A DNA stretch of 64,000 nt from an uncultured Oscillospiraceae bacterium (GCA_934670025.1 CAKUOS010000003.1:1-64000), one strand, 5' to 3'. Positions 10,074 to 18,422 are shown, counted from the first letter of the stretch. Notes: a model not told the origin generated them from the letters alone. Translations and numbers: made by a program.

Positions 10074-10649
10074 ATGGATACGGCGGACCGGACGGGCGCT
10101 GCGGCGCGCGTGCTGCTGGTAGGCGGCGCGCAGGAGCTCTGCGCGCCTGCGGACGGCTGCGCCGTCCTGTGCGCCGAAGATCTGGACGCGGCGGAAGCCG
10201 CCGTCCGGGCGCAGACGCCCGCGCTGATCGTTCTGCGGTACGATGTGCCCGACCGGCAGACGCTCATGCGCATCTGCGCGCTGGCGCAGGAAAGCGAGGC
10301 CGTCTGCCTGCTGCTTGTCGGGGAGGACGCCTATGCGCGCGTCTGGCCTTCGGCGCGGCGCGCGGGCGTGTGCGTCATGACGAACCCGGGCGATCCTGCG
10401 GTCCTGACGCAGACGGTGCGCAATCTGCTCCTCCTGCGCAAAAGTATGCAGTCCATGCAGGACAGGACCGCACAGCTGCAAACGCAGCTGGCCGATCTCA
10501 AGCGTATCCAGAAGGCCAAGGCGCTGCTCATGCGGCAGTTCGGGATGTCCGAGGCCGAGGCGCACCGCTGGATCGAAAAGGCGGCGATGGACCGCTGCGT
10601 CAAAAAGCGCGAGATCGCTGAGACGGTCATCCGGATGTACGAAATATAA
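10074..10649 (+). CDS. ANTAR domain response regulator (NasR/AmiR/NitR type antiterminator)
   Basis: A 191-aa two-domain protein. Residues 10-115 resemble a degenerate receiver domain: it starts RVLLVGG, but the usual acidic phosphorylation pocket is not obvious. A coiled-coil linker (SMQSMQDRTAQLQTQLADL) follows. The C-terminal ANTAR domain (about 135-191) has the pattern KAKALLMRQFGMSEAEAHRWI...REIAETVIRMYEI, including the conserved alanines. ANTAR proteins bind tandem hairpins in leader RNA and prevent termination. The divergent glnN, with its terminator-bearing leader, is the obvious target. The ribosome binding site is weak (GGTGAAGCGGG). Family assignment is firm; the target is inferred. 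Confidence 0.88.
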   Translation: MDTADRTGAAARVLLVGGAQELCAPADGCAVLCAEDLDAAEAAVRAQTPALIVLRYDVPDRQTLMRICALAQESEAVCLLLVGEDAYARVWPSARRAGVCVMTNPGDPAVLTQTVRNLLLLRKSMQSMQDRTAQLQTQLADLKRIQKAKALLMRQFGMSEAEAHRWIEKAAMDRCVKKREIAETVIRMYEI

Positions 10650-10811
10650 GGCAGCACCGCACAATTGCGTTTTCGAGCTTCGGCGGATCTTTTCCGCCGA
10701 TCCTGCGGTTTGAAAAGTTTGAAATACATACAGTATTCCTGCACTTTTCAAACCTTGCCTTGACGAAAAATCTCTCGCCGCATCTGCTTGCCGGATTGTG
10801 CGTTGCTGCCT
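10649..10811. mobile_element. MITE-like palindromic element, 163 bp
   Basis: Terminal inverted repeats of 17 bases (AGGCAGCACCGCACAAT at 10649-10665 and its complement at 10795-10811, one mismatch) enclose two internal hairpins (CGGCGGA...TCCGCCG and GGTTTGAAAAG...CTTTTCAAACC). There is no open reading frame. The left end starts within the stop codon of the ANTAR gene. No clear target duplication is visible. Confidence 0.6.
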
Positions 10812-10856
10812 GAAACATCAGCCCCGCGGCAGCTCCTCCTCACTTTGCCGCGTGTA

Positions 10857-10893
10857 AAAAACGAGCCGCTCGTCCGAGCGGCTCGTTTTTTGC
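10857..10893 (-). terminator. Terminator of the marR-ABC exporter operon
   Basis: AACGAGCCGCTCG and CGAGCGGCTCGTT form a 13-bp stem flanked by A and T runs, immediately downstream of the second ABC gene. It could act in both directions. Confidence 0.85.
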
Positions 10894-10914
10894 GTATTTT
10901 CTGCGCAAACGCGC

Positions 10915-12867
10915 TTATTCCAGCTCAAACGCGCCGGTGTAGAGCTGATAATACGTGCCCTTCTGCGCGATCAGATCGTCGTGCGTGCCGCGCTCGATGA
11001 TGCGGCCGTGGTCGAGGACCATGATGGCGTCGGAGTTCTGCACGGTCGACAGCCGGTGCGCGATGACGAACACCGTCCGTCCCTTCATGAGCGCGTCCAT
11101 GCCGCGCTGCACGAGCAGCTCCGTGCGCGTGTCGATGGAGCTCGTCGCCTCGTCGAGGATCATGACCGGCGGATCGGCAACAGCCGCGCGCGCGATGGAG
11201 ATGAGCTGCCGCTGGCCCTGCGAGAGATTCGCGCCGTTGCCGGTCAGCAGCGTGTTGTAGCCCTCGGGCAGGCGCGTGATGAAATCGTGTGCGTTGGCCA
11301 GTTTTGCGGCCGCGATGCATTCCTCGTCCGTCGCGTCGAGCTTGCCATAGCGGATGTTTTCCATCACCGTGCCGGTAAACAGGTTCACATCCTGCAAAAC
11401 GATGCCGAGCGAATGGCGCAGATCGGCCTTTTTGATGCGGTTGATGTTCACGCCGTCATAGCGGATCTTGCCGTCGGCAATGTCGTAGAAGCGGTTGATG
11501 AGGTTCGTGATGGTCGTCTTGCCCGCGCCGGTCGCGCCGACGAAGGCCAGCTTCTGGCCGGGCTTGGCATAGAGTGAAATGTCGTGCAGAACGGGCTTTT
11601 CGGGGTCGTAGGCGAAATCGACGTCGAAGAACCGCACGTCGCCGCACAGCTTCACGAGCCGGCTCGAACCGTCTTCCTGCGGGCATTTCCAGGCCCACGT
11701 GCCGGTGCGCGACGCGCTTTCCGTCAGCGTGCCGTCGGCGGCTTCGCAGGCGTTGACGAGCGTCACACCGCCGCCATCCTCCTCGGGCTGCTGGTCGATC
11801 AGCTCAAAAATGCGGCTGGCGCCGGCCGCCGCCATGACGACGGCGTTGATCTGCTGCGAGACCTGCGAAACGTTGCCGGTGAACTGCTTCGTCATGCCGA
11901 GGAACGACGCGACGACCGCGATCTTCAAAGGCGCGATCAGATTGCCCGTCTCAAACAGGTTTTGCAGCGAAAGATTCGGCACGCTGCCGCCCGAGCAGAT
12001 GAGAAGACCGCCGACAAACGCCGTCAGCACGTAGAGAATGTTGCCGATGTTGCCCATGATGGGCATGAAGATGTTCGCGTAGCGCTGCGCCTGATTGGCG
12101 TCGCGGAAGAGCGCCTCGTTGATCGCGTCGAAATCGCGCTCGGACGCTTCCTCGTGGCAGAAGACCTTGATGACCTTCTGGCCGTTCATCATCTCCTCGA
12201 TGAAGCCCTCGACCTTGCCGAGCGAACGCTGCTGGCTGAGGAAGAACTTCGCCGACCGGCCGCCGACGCTTTTGGTCGCCCGCGTCATGAAGAAAATGCC
12301 GAGGAAGACGATGAGCATCAGCGGCACCGAGAAATACAGCATAAACAGCAGCAGCCCCAGGACCGTCAGACCCGACGCCACGAGCTGCGGCAGACTCTGC
12401 GAGACGACCTGACGCAGCGTGTCGATGTCGTTCGTGTAATAGCTCATGATGTCGCCGCGGCTGTTGCGGTCAAAATAGCGGATGGGGAGCTTCTGCATCC
12501 CGGAGAACATCCGGGTGCGCATCTTGTGCAGAAAGCCCTGCGTCACGTGCGCCATGAGCTGCGTCTGCGTCAAGGAGCAGCAAAGGCCGAGGCCGTACAG
12601 GCACACCATCGTGACGAGCGCGCGGATGATCTTCGGATAGACTGCGCTCCACCCGGCGGAAAGGCCCTCTTCAATATACGTGGTGATGGTTTCGATATAC
12701 AAAGCCGGCACGATGCCGACCAGCGCGCTGACGACGATGCACACGAGCGCCACGGTCAGCATGACGGGGTAGTCGCGCAGCAGCAGCCTTATGAGCCGCC
12801 CCAGCGGCTTGAGATCGGCCTTCGCGCCGATCATCGGCGCGCGCGGCGGTCTGCCGTGATCAGCCAT
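10915..12867 (-). CDS. ABC exporter half-transporter, catalytic subunit
   Basis: A 650-aa fused membrane/ATPase half-transporter (type IV, multidrug-exporter fold). Six membrane segments occupy about residues 20-320, followed by an ATPase domain with Walker A GATGAGKTT, signature LSQGQRQ, Walker B MILDEATSSID with the catalytic glutamate, and H-loop IAHRLST. These canonical residues mark it as the active half of a heterodimer with the preceding gene. A roughly 40-residue insertion (near GTLTESASRTGTWAWKCPQE) precedes the ATPase domain. The start at 12867 has GGAGGTG 6 bases upstream and overlaps the previous stop by 8 bases. The substrate is unknown; drugs or toxic peptides are typical of such pairs. 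Confidence 0.92.
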   Translation of the reverse strand: MADHGRPPRAPMIGAKADLKPLGRLIRLLLRDYPVMLTVALVCIVVSALVGIVPALYIETITTYIEEGLSAGWSAVYPKIIRALVTMVCLYGLGLCCSLTQTQLMAHVTQGFLHKMRTRMFSGMQKLPIRYFDRNSRGDIMSYYTNDIDTLRQVVSQSLPQLVASGLTVLGLLLFMLYFSVPLMLIVFLGIFFMTRATKSVGGRSAKFFLSQQRSLGKVEGFIEEMMNGQKVIKVFCHEEASERDFDAINEALFRDANQAQRYANIFMPIMGNIGNILYVLTAFVGGLLICSGGSVPNLSLQNLFETGNLIAPLKIAVVASFLGMTKQFTGNVSQVSQQINAVVMAAAGASRIFELIDQQPEEDGGGVTLVNACEAADGTLTESASRTGTWAWKCPQEDGSSRLVKLCGDVRFFDVDFAYDPEKPVLHDISLYAKPGQKLAFVGATGAGKTTITNLINRFYDIADGKIRYDGVNINRIKKADLRHSLGIVLQDVNLFTGTVMENIRYGKLDATDEECIAAAKLANAHDFITRLPEGYNTLLTGNGANLSQGQRQLISIARAAVADPPVMILDEATSSIDTRTELLVQRGMDALMKGRTVFVIAHRLSTVQNSDAIMVLDHGRIIERGTHDDLIAQKGTYYQLYTGAFELE

Positions 12868-14605
12868 TGTCGTCACCTCCTGCCCGGTTCTGCGATTCAT
12901 AGACCTCGCGGTAGATATCGCTCGTTTGCAGCAGCGTCTCATGCGTGCCCATCGCGTCGATGCGGCCGTTTTCCAGCACGAGGATCAGATCCGCGTCCTG
13001 GATCGACGAGATGCGCTGCGCGATGATGAATTTTGTCGTGTCGGGGATCTCCGAGCGGAAGGCCGCGCGGATTTTCGCGTCGGTCTTCGTGTCGACGGCG
13101 GAGGTCGAGTCGTCGAGGATGAGGATCTTCGGCTTTTTCAGCAGCGCCCGCGCGATGCAAAGCCGCTGCTTCTGCCCACCGGAGACGTTCGTGCCGCCCT
13201 GCTCGATGTAGGTGTCGTATTTGTCGGGCATCTGCTGGATGAATTCATCCGCGCAGGCCAGCTCGCAGGCGTGCCGCAGCTCGTCGTCCGTGGCGTTCGC
13301 GTCGCCCCAGCGCAGATTTTCCCTGATCGTGCCCGAGAAGAGCACGTTTTTCTGCAAAACGACCGCGACCTGATTGCGCAGCGCCTCCAGATCGTACTGC
13401 CGCACGTCGATGCCGCCGACCTTTACGCTGCCGCCGGTCACGTCGTACAGCCGGCAGATGAGCTGCACGAGGCTCGTCTTCGACGAGCCGGTGCCGCCGA
13501 TGATGCCGACGGTCTGCCCGGATCTTACCGTGAAGCTCACGTCCGAGAGCGCGTCGCGCTTTGCGCTGGCGGCGTATTTGAAGTGAACATGGTCGAATTC
13601 GACCGAACCGTCCGGGACCTCATGCACCGGATGTTCGGGGTTTTGCAGGCTGCTCGTCTCGTCCAGCACCTCGCAGATACGCTTGCCGGATTCCTGCGCC
13701 ATCGTGAGCATGACAAAGATCATCGACAGCATCATGAGGCTCATGAGGATCTGCATCGAGTACGTGATCATGCTCGTGAGGCTCCCGACATTCAGATACG
13801 TGCCGCCCGACGTGACGATCAGCTTCGCCGCGAAGAACGAGATAAGGATCATCGACGAGTACACGCACAGCTGCATGACGGGGTTGTTGAACGCGAGGAT
13901 CTTTTCGGCCTTGAGGAAGTCCCGGCGCACGGAGTCGGACGCGGCGGTGAACTTCTGCGTCTCATAGTCCTCGCGCACGAAGCTCTTGACCACGCGCATG
14001 GCCTGCACGTTCTCCTGCACGGAGTTGTTGAGCGTGTCGTATTTTTTGAAGACCGCGCGGAACAGCGGCAGCGCGGCGCGGATCATCAGAAACAGCGCGA
14101 AGGCAAGCACCGGGATCGTGCCCGCGAAGATGAACGCCAGCTGCTTGCCGACGCGGATGGACATGAAGACCGCGAACACGAGCATCATCGGCGCGCGCAC
14201 GGCGATGCGGATGCACATCATAAAGGCGTTCTGGATGTTCGTGACGTCGGTGGTCAGGCGCGTGACGAGCGACGACGTGGAAAAGCGGTCGATGTTCGCA
14301 AACGAGAAGCTCTGCACCCTGTAATAAAGATCATGCCGCAGGTTTTTGGCAAAGCCCGCCGCGGCCTCCGCCGCGAACCAGCCCGAGGCCGCGCCGCACA
14401 GCAGCGACAGCATGGCGATCACGAGCAGCTTCACGCCGTACTGCACGATGGTGTCCATCCCGCACCCGGCCTGAATGGAATTGATGAGCCCGGCCGTGAG
14501 CAGCGGGATGGTGCATTCGCACACGACCTCGCCGACCATGCACACCGGCGTGAGGATCGTGGGCTTTTTGTATTCCCGGATGCACCCGGAAAGCGTGTGG
14601 ATCAT
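12860..14605 (-). CDS. ABC exporter half-transporter, degenerate-site subunit
   Basis: A 581-aa half-transporter with six membrane segments and an ATPase domain. Walker A is GGTGSSKTS and the signature is VSGGQKQR, but the residue after Walker B is aspartate (LILDDSTSAVD) and the H-loop histidine is glutamine (IAQRISS). In heterodimeric exporters such as BmrCD, LmrCD and TM287/288, this pattern defines the degenerate nucleotide site that regulates rather than drives transport. ATG 14605 has AGGAGG 10 bases upstream and overlaps the marR stop in ATGA. It is the middle gene of marR-ABC-ABC; expression should follow the MarR operators upstream. Confidence 0.92.
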   Translation of the reverse strand: MIHTLSGCIREYKKPTILTPVCMVGEVVCECTIPLLTAGLINSIQAGCGMDTIVQYGVKLLVIAMLSLLCGAASGWFAAEAAAGFAKNLRHDLYYRVQSFSFANIDRFSTSSLVTRLTTDVTNIQNAFMMCIRIAVRAPMMLVFAVFMSIRVGKQLAFIFAGTIPVLAFALFLMIRAALPLFRAVFKKYDTLNNSVQENVQAMRVVKSFVREDYETQKFTAASDSVRRDFLKAEKILAFNNPVMQLCVYSSMILISFFAAKLIVTSGGTYLNVGSLTSMITYSMQILMSLMMLSMIFVMLTMAQESGKRICEVLDETSSLQNPEHPVHEVPDGSVEFDHVHFKYAASAKRDALSDVSFTVRSGQTVGIIGGTGSSKTSLVQLICRLYDVTGGSVKVGGIDVRQYDLEALRNQVAVVLQKNVLFSGTIRENLRWGDANATDDELRHACELACADEFIQQMPDKYDTYIEQGGTNVSGGQKQRLCIARALLKKPKILILDDSTSAVDTKTDAKIRAAFRSEIPDTTKFIIAQRISSIQDADLILVLENGRIDAMGTHETLLQTSDIYREVYESQNRAGGDDNG

Positions 14606-15060
14606 TGCGTCTGCGCCTCCTGTTCGTATAGATTTCTGAGATTTTCCCCGGCCAGATCGAGAAGCCTTCGCAGCGTCTGCCGCTCGTCCTCGTTCATACC
14701 GGCGCACATCGCGGCCTCCAGCCGCTCGAATGCCTGGCCGACGGCCGCGTCGCACTGCCGCGCGCGCGCCGTCAGCCGGATGCGCTTGCAGCGCCGGTCG
14801 GTGCGGTCCGGCTCGATGACGACGAAATCCTTCGCCTCCAGCCGCTGCAACACGCCCGAGACGGTCGGGTGCGTCAGATGGAAGCGCTTTTCGATGTCCT
14901 TGGGGTAAAATGCGTCGTTTTCGTGCAGCACGAGGTGGTGCAGGATGAACGACTGCGTGGATGTGAGATCAAGCGCGGCAAACTGCTGATCCATATACTG
15001 CGTGATGCGGTTGTTGAGGTATCGGACGCGCGGCCCGAGGTTCTGTGCGCAGTCCTGCAT
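14602..15060 (-). CDS. MarR family transcriptional regulator
   Basis: A 152-aa winged-helix MarR protein. The recognition part reads TSTQSFILHHLVLHENDAFYPKDIEKRF then HLTHPTVSGVLQRLEAKDFV, followed by the wing DRTDRRCKRIRLT. MarR proteins bind palindromes as dimers and usually repress adjacent efflux genes until a ligand binds. Here it is the first gene of an operon with a heterodimeric ABC exporter, and two identical palindromes sit at its own promoter, so autorepression is likely. ATG 15060 was chosen because GGAGG lies 6 bases upstream; an upstream in-frame start would fall inside the operator. The inducer is unknown. Confidence 0.92.
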   Translation of the reverse strand: MQDCAQNLGPRVRYLNNRITQYMDQQFAALDLTSTQSFILHHLVLHENDAFYPKDIEKRFHLTHPTVSGVLQRLEAKDFVVIEPDRTDRRCKRIRLTARARQCDAAVGQAFERLEAAMCAGMNEDERQTLRRLLDLAGENLRNLYEQEAQTQ

Positions 15061-15083
15061 AGGCAGCCTCCTGAAATAAAAAT

Positions 15084-15115
15084 GTAGCACGCTACCGATT
15101 TAAGTAGCACGCTAC
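15084..15115. promoter_or_regulatory. Tandem MarR operators
   Basis: Two identical copies of GTAGCACGCTAC (15084-15095 and 15104-15115), each a GTAGC-NN-GCTAC inverted repeat, are spaced exactly 20 bases centre to centre, so they face the same side of the helix. They lie just downstream of the -10 box, where a bound repressor would block initiation. Confidence 0.8.
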
Positions 15116-15143
15116 ATTTTAACAGCTTTCCACAAAAATGCAA
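15116..15143 (-). promoter_or_regulatory. Promoter of the marR-ABC exporter operon
   Basis: Minus-strand TTGCAT (15143-15138), 16 bases, TAAAAT (15121-15116), directly abutting the upstream operator copy. Confidence 0.65.
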
Positions 15144-15191
15144 TTGACACATTGCACAAGAAAGAGTTGACATAACTTCGAATTTCAGAAA

Positions 15192-15436
15192 GTCTCAATG
15201 CCTTCCCCTCCGGGGAAGGTGGCCCGAAGGGCCGGATGAGGGCAGGGGAGCAGTCACGAAATGCTGAAGCCTCCCGGGAAGCCGTAGGGGCCGATGCCCA
15301 CATCGGCCCGACCTCTCCGCCTCGCTGCGCTCGGCACCTCCCCTTAAAAGGGGAGGCTTTGGACTGCGCAAATCCCTTGCCTCCCCTTGTGAAGGGGAGG
15401 TGGCACGGCGAAGCCGTGACGGAGAGGTCGACAGCC
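15192..15436. repeat. Composite intergenic repeat
   Basis: Modules in order: a GGGGAAGG unit with CGGATGAGGG, the AGCAGTCACGAAATGCTG spacer, a GGGGCCGATGCCCACATCGGCCC palindrome, and two AAGGGGAG modules ending GACGGAGAGGTCG. It occupies the gap between the marR promoter and the S-layer gene promoter. Confidence 0.85.
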
Positions 15437-15468
15437 GCTGCATTTTTCAACATCTTGTGTTTTTCCGC

Positions 15469-15497
15469 TTGCTTTATGCCGGGATATCTGGTATAAT
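15469..15497 (+). promoter_or_regulatory. Extended -10 promoter of the SLH protein gene
   Basis: TTGCTT (15469-15474), 17 bases, TGGTATAAT with TATAAT at 15492-15497. The leader that follows is about 75 bases long and contains two strong hairpins. Confidence 0.8.
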
Positions 15498-15520
15498 GGC
15501 ATACAAACCAAATAAACCAC

Positions 15521-15558
15521 AGTGGGCCATGGCCCACTGGTCTGTCTGTGACAGACCA
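15521..15558 (+). promoter_or_regulatory. Two consecutive hairpins in the SLH gene leader
   Basis: A perfect 18-base palindrome AGTGGGCCATGGCCCACT (15521-15538) is followed one base later by GGTCTGTC-TGT-GACAGACC (15540-15558). No U run follows, so these are not terminators. Roles in mRNA stability, protein binding or translation control are possible. Confidence 0.6.
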
Positions 15559-15579
15559 TGACCGATTGAAAGGGAACAA

Positions 15580-17193
15580 ATGATGAAAAAACGATTGCTG
15601 TCGCTGTTTTTGGCCCTCTGCCTCTGTGCGGCGCTGCTGCCCGCAGCCGTCCTCGCGGAGGATGTCGTGATCGATCTGAATCAGAAAAAGCTCGACGGGC
15701 TTTTAGGGGAAGCGCATCTGGTAAGTTCGGAAAATAATTCCTATTCTTATGAGAAACCGCTTCCCGCAGGCAACTACCGTCTGACGGAAACTATTAAAAC
15801 TAAAGCCTCCATCGTGATCGAAGGCAATGTCACGCTTGATCTGAACGGTAAACAGCTTATATTAGACGATACGAACGCACTGTGCGGTGCGATCCGTGTA
15901 ATAGGCAAGAATGCCAGTCTGACGCTGACGGACAGCAGCAAAGAACAATCCGGTGCGATTGCATCGTTTAGGACGGGTGATCACAACCCGCTGGGCGGCG
16001 GCGTCTATGTGGACGGCGGCTCGTTCATCATGAACGGCGGCACGATTGATGGATGCTCGGGACAACACGGCGGCGGCGGTGTGTACCTGACAGGTGGCGC
16101 ATCATTTACCATGAACGACGGGGTAATTAGAGGCTGCAAAGCATCAGAAAGAGCATCTGGCGGCGGCGTGTATGTCGGTGCAGACTGTACCTTTGTGATG
16201 GAAGACGGCGTGATCGATTTATGTGAGTCCTTATTAGGATCCGGCGGCGGCGTCTATGTGACGGGTACCTTCCGTATGAACGGCGGTGAAATTCGCGGTT
16301 GTGTGACAGAAGGCGACCCCATATATATTGGCGACGGAGGCGGTGTCTATGTCGCTCGCGGCAGTACGTTTGAGATGTCTGGCGGATCCATTGAGAATTG
16401 TCGTACAGGCTACTCAGGCAGTGGCGGCGGAGTCTACGTCGGCGGCACGTTTACCATGACCGGCGGCACGATCAAAAACAATCAAGTGAACAAGAATTGG
16501 GACGGCGAAGGCGCTGGTGTTTATGTTGCAGACGACGCGGACGCGACGCTCATCACGGCCAACATCACCGGCAATACGAAAACGGACGGCACATCGGACG
16601 ATATCACCGCGCCCGGCGGATATACGGAATACGAACCGCCCGTCGAACCGGAAGACCCCGATTACCCCCTCATCTGCATCCTGCCTCTTGCAAAGAATCA
16701 GCCGTTCGCGGACGTAAAATCTACCGACTGGTTCTATTCTGACGTAGCATACGTCTATGAAACCGGCCTCATGACCGGCACATCCGACACGGCGTTCAGC
16801 CCCGACGCGCCCGTCACGCGCGGCATGGTGCTGACGATCCTTGCCCGGCAGGACGGCATCCGCACCGAGCGCTATGAGCCGTGGTACGCCGCGGGCTGCG
16901 AATGGGCCGTGCTGCACGGCGTGTCCGACGGCACGAACCCCGAGGCCCCCGTCACGCGCGAACAGCTCGCCGCGATGCTCTACCGCTTCGCAAAGCTCAA
17001 GGGCTATGACCTGACGGGCGGCACGCTCGATGCGTTCGCCGACGGCGCTGCGGCCAGCGCCTACGCGCGCGAGGCGCTCGGCTGGGCGGCTGCGCAGACC
17101 ATCCTGACCGGCGCGAATGGCCGGCTCGACCCGCAGGGCGCGGCCACAAGAGCCCAGCTCGCGGCCATCCTCCACCGCTTCCTCACAAAGTAA
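15580..17193 (+). CDS. Secreted beta-helix protein with three SLH domains
   Basis: A 537-aa exported protein. Residues 1-26 form a signal peptide (KKRLLSLFLALCLCAALLPAAVLA). Residues 45-350 hold repeats of about 25-30 residues with GGGVYV and MNGGTI-type motifs, as in right-handed beta-helix surface proteins. The C-terminal 160 residues contain three S-layer homology domains (FADVKSTDWFYSDVAYVYETG; a second around WYAAGCEWAVLHGVSDG; a third around AREALGWAAAQTILTG), which anchor to pyruvylated secondary cell wall polymer. The gene is visibly AT-richer than its neighbours, especially in the beta-helix part, which hints at a separate origin. AGGGA lies 5 bases before ATG 15580; a second ATG at 15583 is equally possible. 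Function is likely surface structure or adhesion. Confidence 0.85.
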   Translation: MMKKRLLSLFLALCLCAALLPAAVLAEDVVIDLNQKKLDGLLGEAHLVSSENNSYSYEKPLPAGNYRLTETIKTKASIVIEGNVTLDLNGKQLILDDTNALCGAIRVIGKNASLTLTDSSKEQSGAIASFRTGDHNPLGGGVYVDGGSFIMNGGTIDGCSGQHGGGGVYLTGGASFTMNDGVIRGCKASERASGGGVYVGADCTFVMEDGVIDLCESLLGSGGGVYVTGTFRMNGGEIRGCVTEGDPIYIGDGGGVYVARGSTFEMSGGSIENCRTGYSGSGGGVYVGGTFTMTGGTIKNNQVNKNWDGEGAGVYVADDADATLITANITGNTKTDGTSDDITAPGGYTEYEPPVEPEDPDYPLICILPLAKNQPFADVKSTDWFYSDVAYVYETGLMTGTSDTAFSPDAPVTRGMVLTILARQDGIRTERYEPWYAAGCEWAVLHGVSDGTNPEAPVTREQLAAMLYRFAKLKGYDLTGGTLDAFADGAAASAYAREALGWAAAQTILTGANGRLDPQGAATRAQLAAILHRFLTK

Positions 17194-17197
17194 AACG

Positions 17198-17226
17198 CAG
17201 CCCCCGGACGTCCGTCCGGGGGCTGT
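17198..17226. terminator. Bidirectional terminator between convergent genes
   Basis: GCCCCCGGACG-TCCGTCCGGGGGC hairpin in the 35-base gap between the SLH gene and the FliB-like gene. Confidence 0.8.
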
Positions 17227-17228
17227 CA

Positions 17229-18308
17229 TTATACATCCAGAATGCTTTCAAGATACTGCCACGTGAGCGTTCCGCGGCGGAAGAGCTTCAGAAGCAGCGC
17301 CAGATTGTCCGCCGAGTGCTCGACCTCCTTGCTGTACAGGCTCGCCGCGGCGCAGAACTCCTCCAGCGTTTCACACCGGCCCGTCAGCTCGCGCAGGCAC
17401 AGCAGATGGAATGCGCAGCTTTCCACGCGCGGCAGAAGCTGCCCGTCGTTCACGGCCTTCAGCGCGTAGCGGAACAGGAAATAGACCAGCAGATTCTCAT
17501 ACTGCGCGGCAAATTCCGCGCGGAACGGATATGGCCGCGCGCCGTCCGTGACGGCTGCGTCCAGCATGGACTCAAATTTCTTCGTCAGATGCTCCATGTT
17601 GTTGAGCACCATCCAGCACGGGAAAAACCGCCCCTGCCGTGCCCGGAGGCGCTGCAAGCGCACGAGACTGCGGTCCTGATACCGCCGCGCGGAAAACCGG
17701 TGGCAGAGGACCGGCACGAGCTCCGTGCGTTCCTCGTCCAGCAGCCGCTGCACGCGCCGCGCCAGCAGCAGAACGAGCGCCAGCCGGTCTGCAAACGGCC
17801 GTGTGCGGTCCTGCGCCAGCCGCATCATCGCTGCGCGCGCCGGTAAAAGCGCAAGATAGCGCGCCGCGTCCAGCTCGTTCGGCACGACGGGGCCGCCGTC
17901 GTCCGTCTCCACGAGGCGCAGCGGCGCTTCGTGCGTCAGCAGGAGCTTTGCCGCAGCCGGGCAGGAGAGCGAGAGCGTCAGCTCCGCCGTCTGGCCGTAT
18001 TCCTCAATAAAACGCGGGTGCGTAGCGCACGTGCGGCAGAGCATTTCCGCGCTGTATTCCGCCTGTAACGGGCACAGGCCGTCTTCGCGCAGCAGCACGC
18101 ACCGGCCGTTTTCCTCACGCAGGCGCGTTTCGCCGTTTTCCGTGACCATCGCCGCGCGCGCAGCTTCGCCGAGCGCGCCGGGCAGCGCGTTGTAGCGCGC
18201 GATGGCGTCCGCGTCCAGGACGATCTGCCAGTCTTTGCAGCACGTGTCCGGACAGCTGCCCGCCAGACATTGAAACTGGTTTACATAATCAAATTGCGTG
18301 TGTTTCAT
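17229..18308 (-). CDS. FliB-like lysine-N-methylase family protein
   Basis: A 359-aa cytoplasmic protein with the cysteine signature of the flagellin lysine-N-methylase (FliB) and YkgJ-like metal-binding families: CLAGSCPDTCCKDW near residue 14, GLCPLQ near 82, CRTCATHPRFIEEYG near 95, and LSLSCPAAAKLL near 117. The clustered cysteines suggest a bound metal or Fe-S centre. In Salmonella FliB methylates flagellin lysines, but no flagellar gene is present here, and many Clostridia carry such genes without nearby flagella, so the substrate is unknown. The start is ATG 18308, preceded by GAGGG. It is convergent with the SLH gene and divergent from a PAP2 gene. Confidence 0.8.
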   Translation of the reverse strand: MKHTQFDYVNQFQCLAGSCPDTCCKDWQIVLDADAIARYNALPGALGEAARAAMVTENGETRLREENGRCVLLREDGLCPLQAEYSAEMLCRTCATHPRFIEEYGQTAELTLSLSCPAAAKLLLTHEAPLRLVETDDGGPVVPNELDAARYLALLPARAAMMRLAQDRTRPFADRLALVLLLARRVQRLLDEERTELVPVLCHRFSARRYQDRSLVRLQRLRARQGRFFPCWMVLNNMEHLTKKFESMLDAAVTDGARPYPFRAEFAAQYENLLVYFLFRYALKAVNDGQLLPRVESCAFHLLCLRELTGRCETLEEFCAAASLYSKEVEHSADNLALLLKLFRRGTLTWQYLESILDV

Positions 18309-18363
18309 TCCGCAGCCCTCATTTCAGCTTCTGATGATACCACGCGCATTTGCCGCCGTCAAC

Positions 18364-18392
18364 TTGTCTTTCCGACACAAATATGCTATACT
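18364..18392 (+). promoter_or_regulatory. Promoter of the PAP2 gene
   Basis: TTGTCT (18364-18369), 17 bases, TGCTATACT with TATACT at 18387-18392, about 30 bases upstream of the start codon. Confidence 0.8.
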
Positions 18393-18422
18393 GTCAGAAA
18401 AATCCCAAGAAGAAGGTCTGAC

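Noticed and set aside
12926-14908. 660-codon plus-strand open frame
   Set aside because: Antisense shadow of the ABC exporter gene with low-complexity Arg/Asp/His-rich translation.
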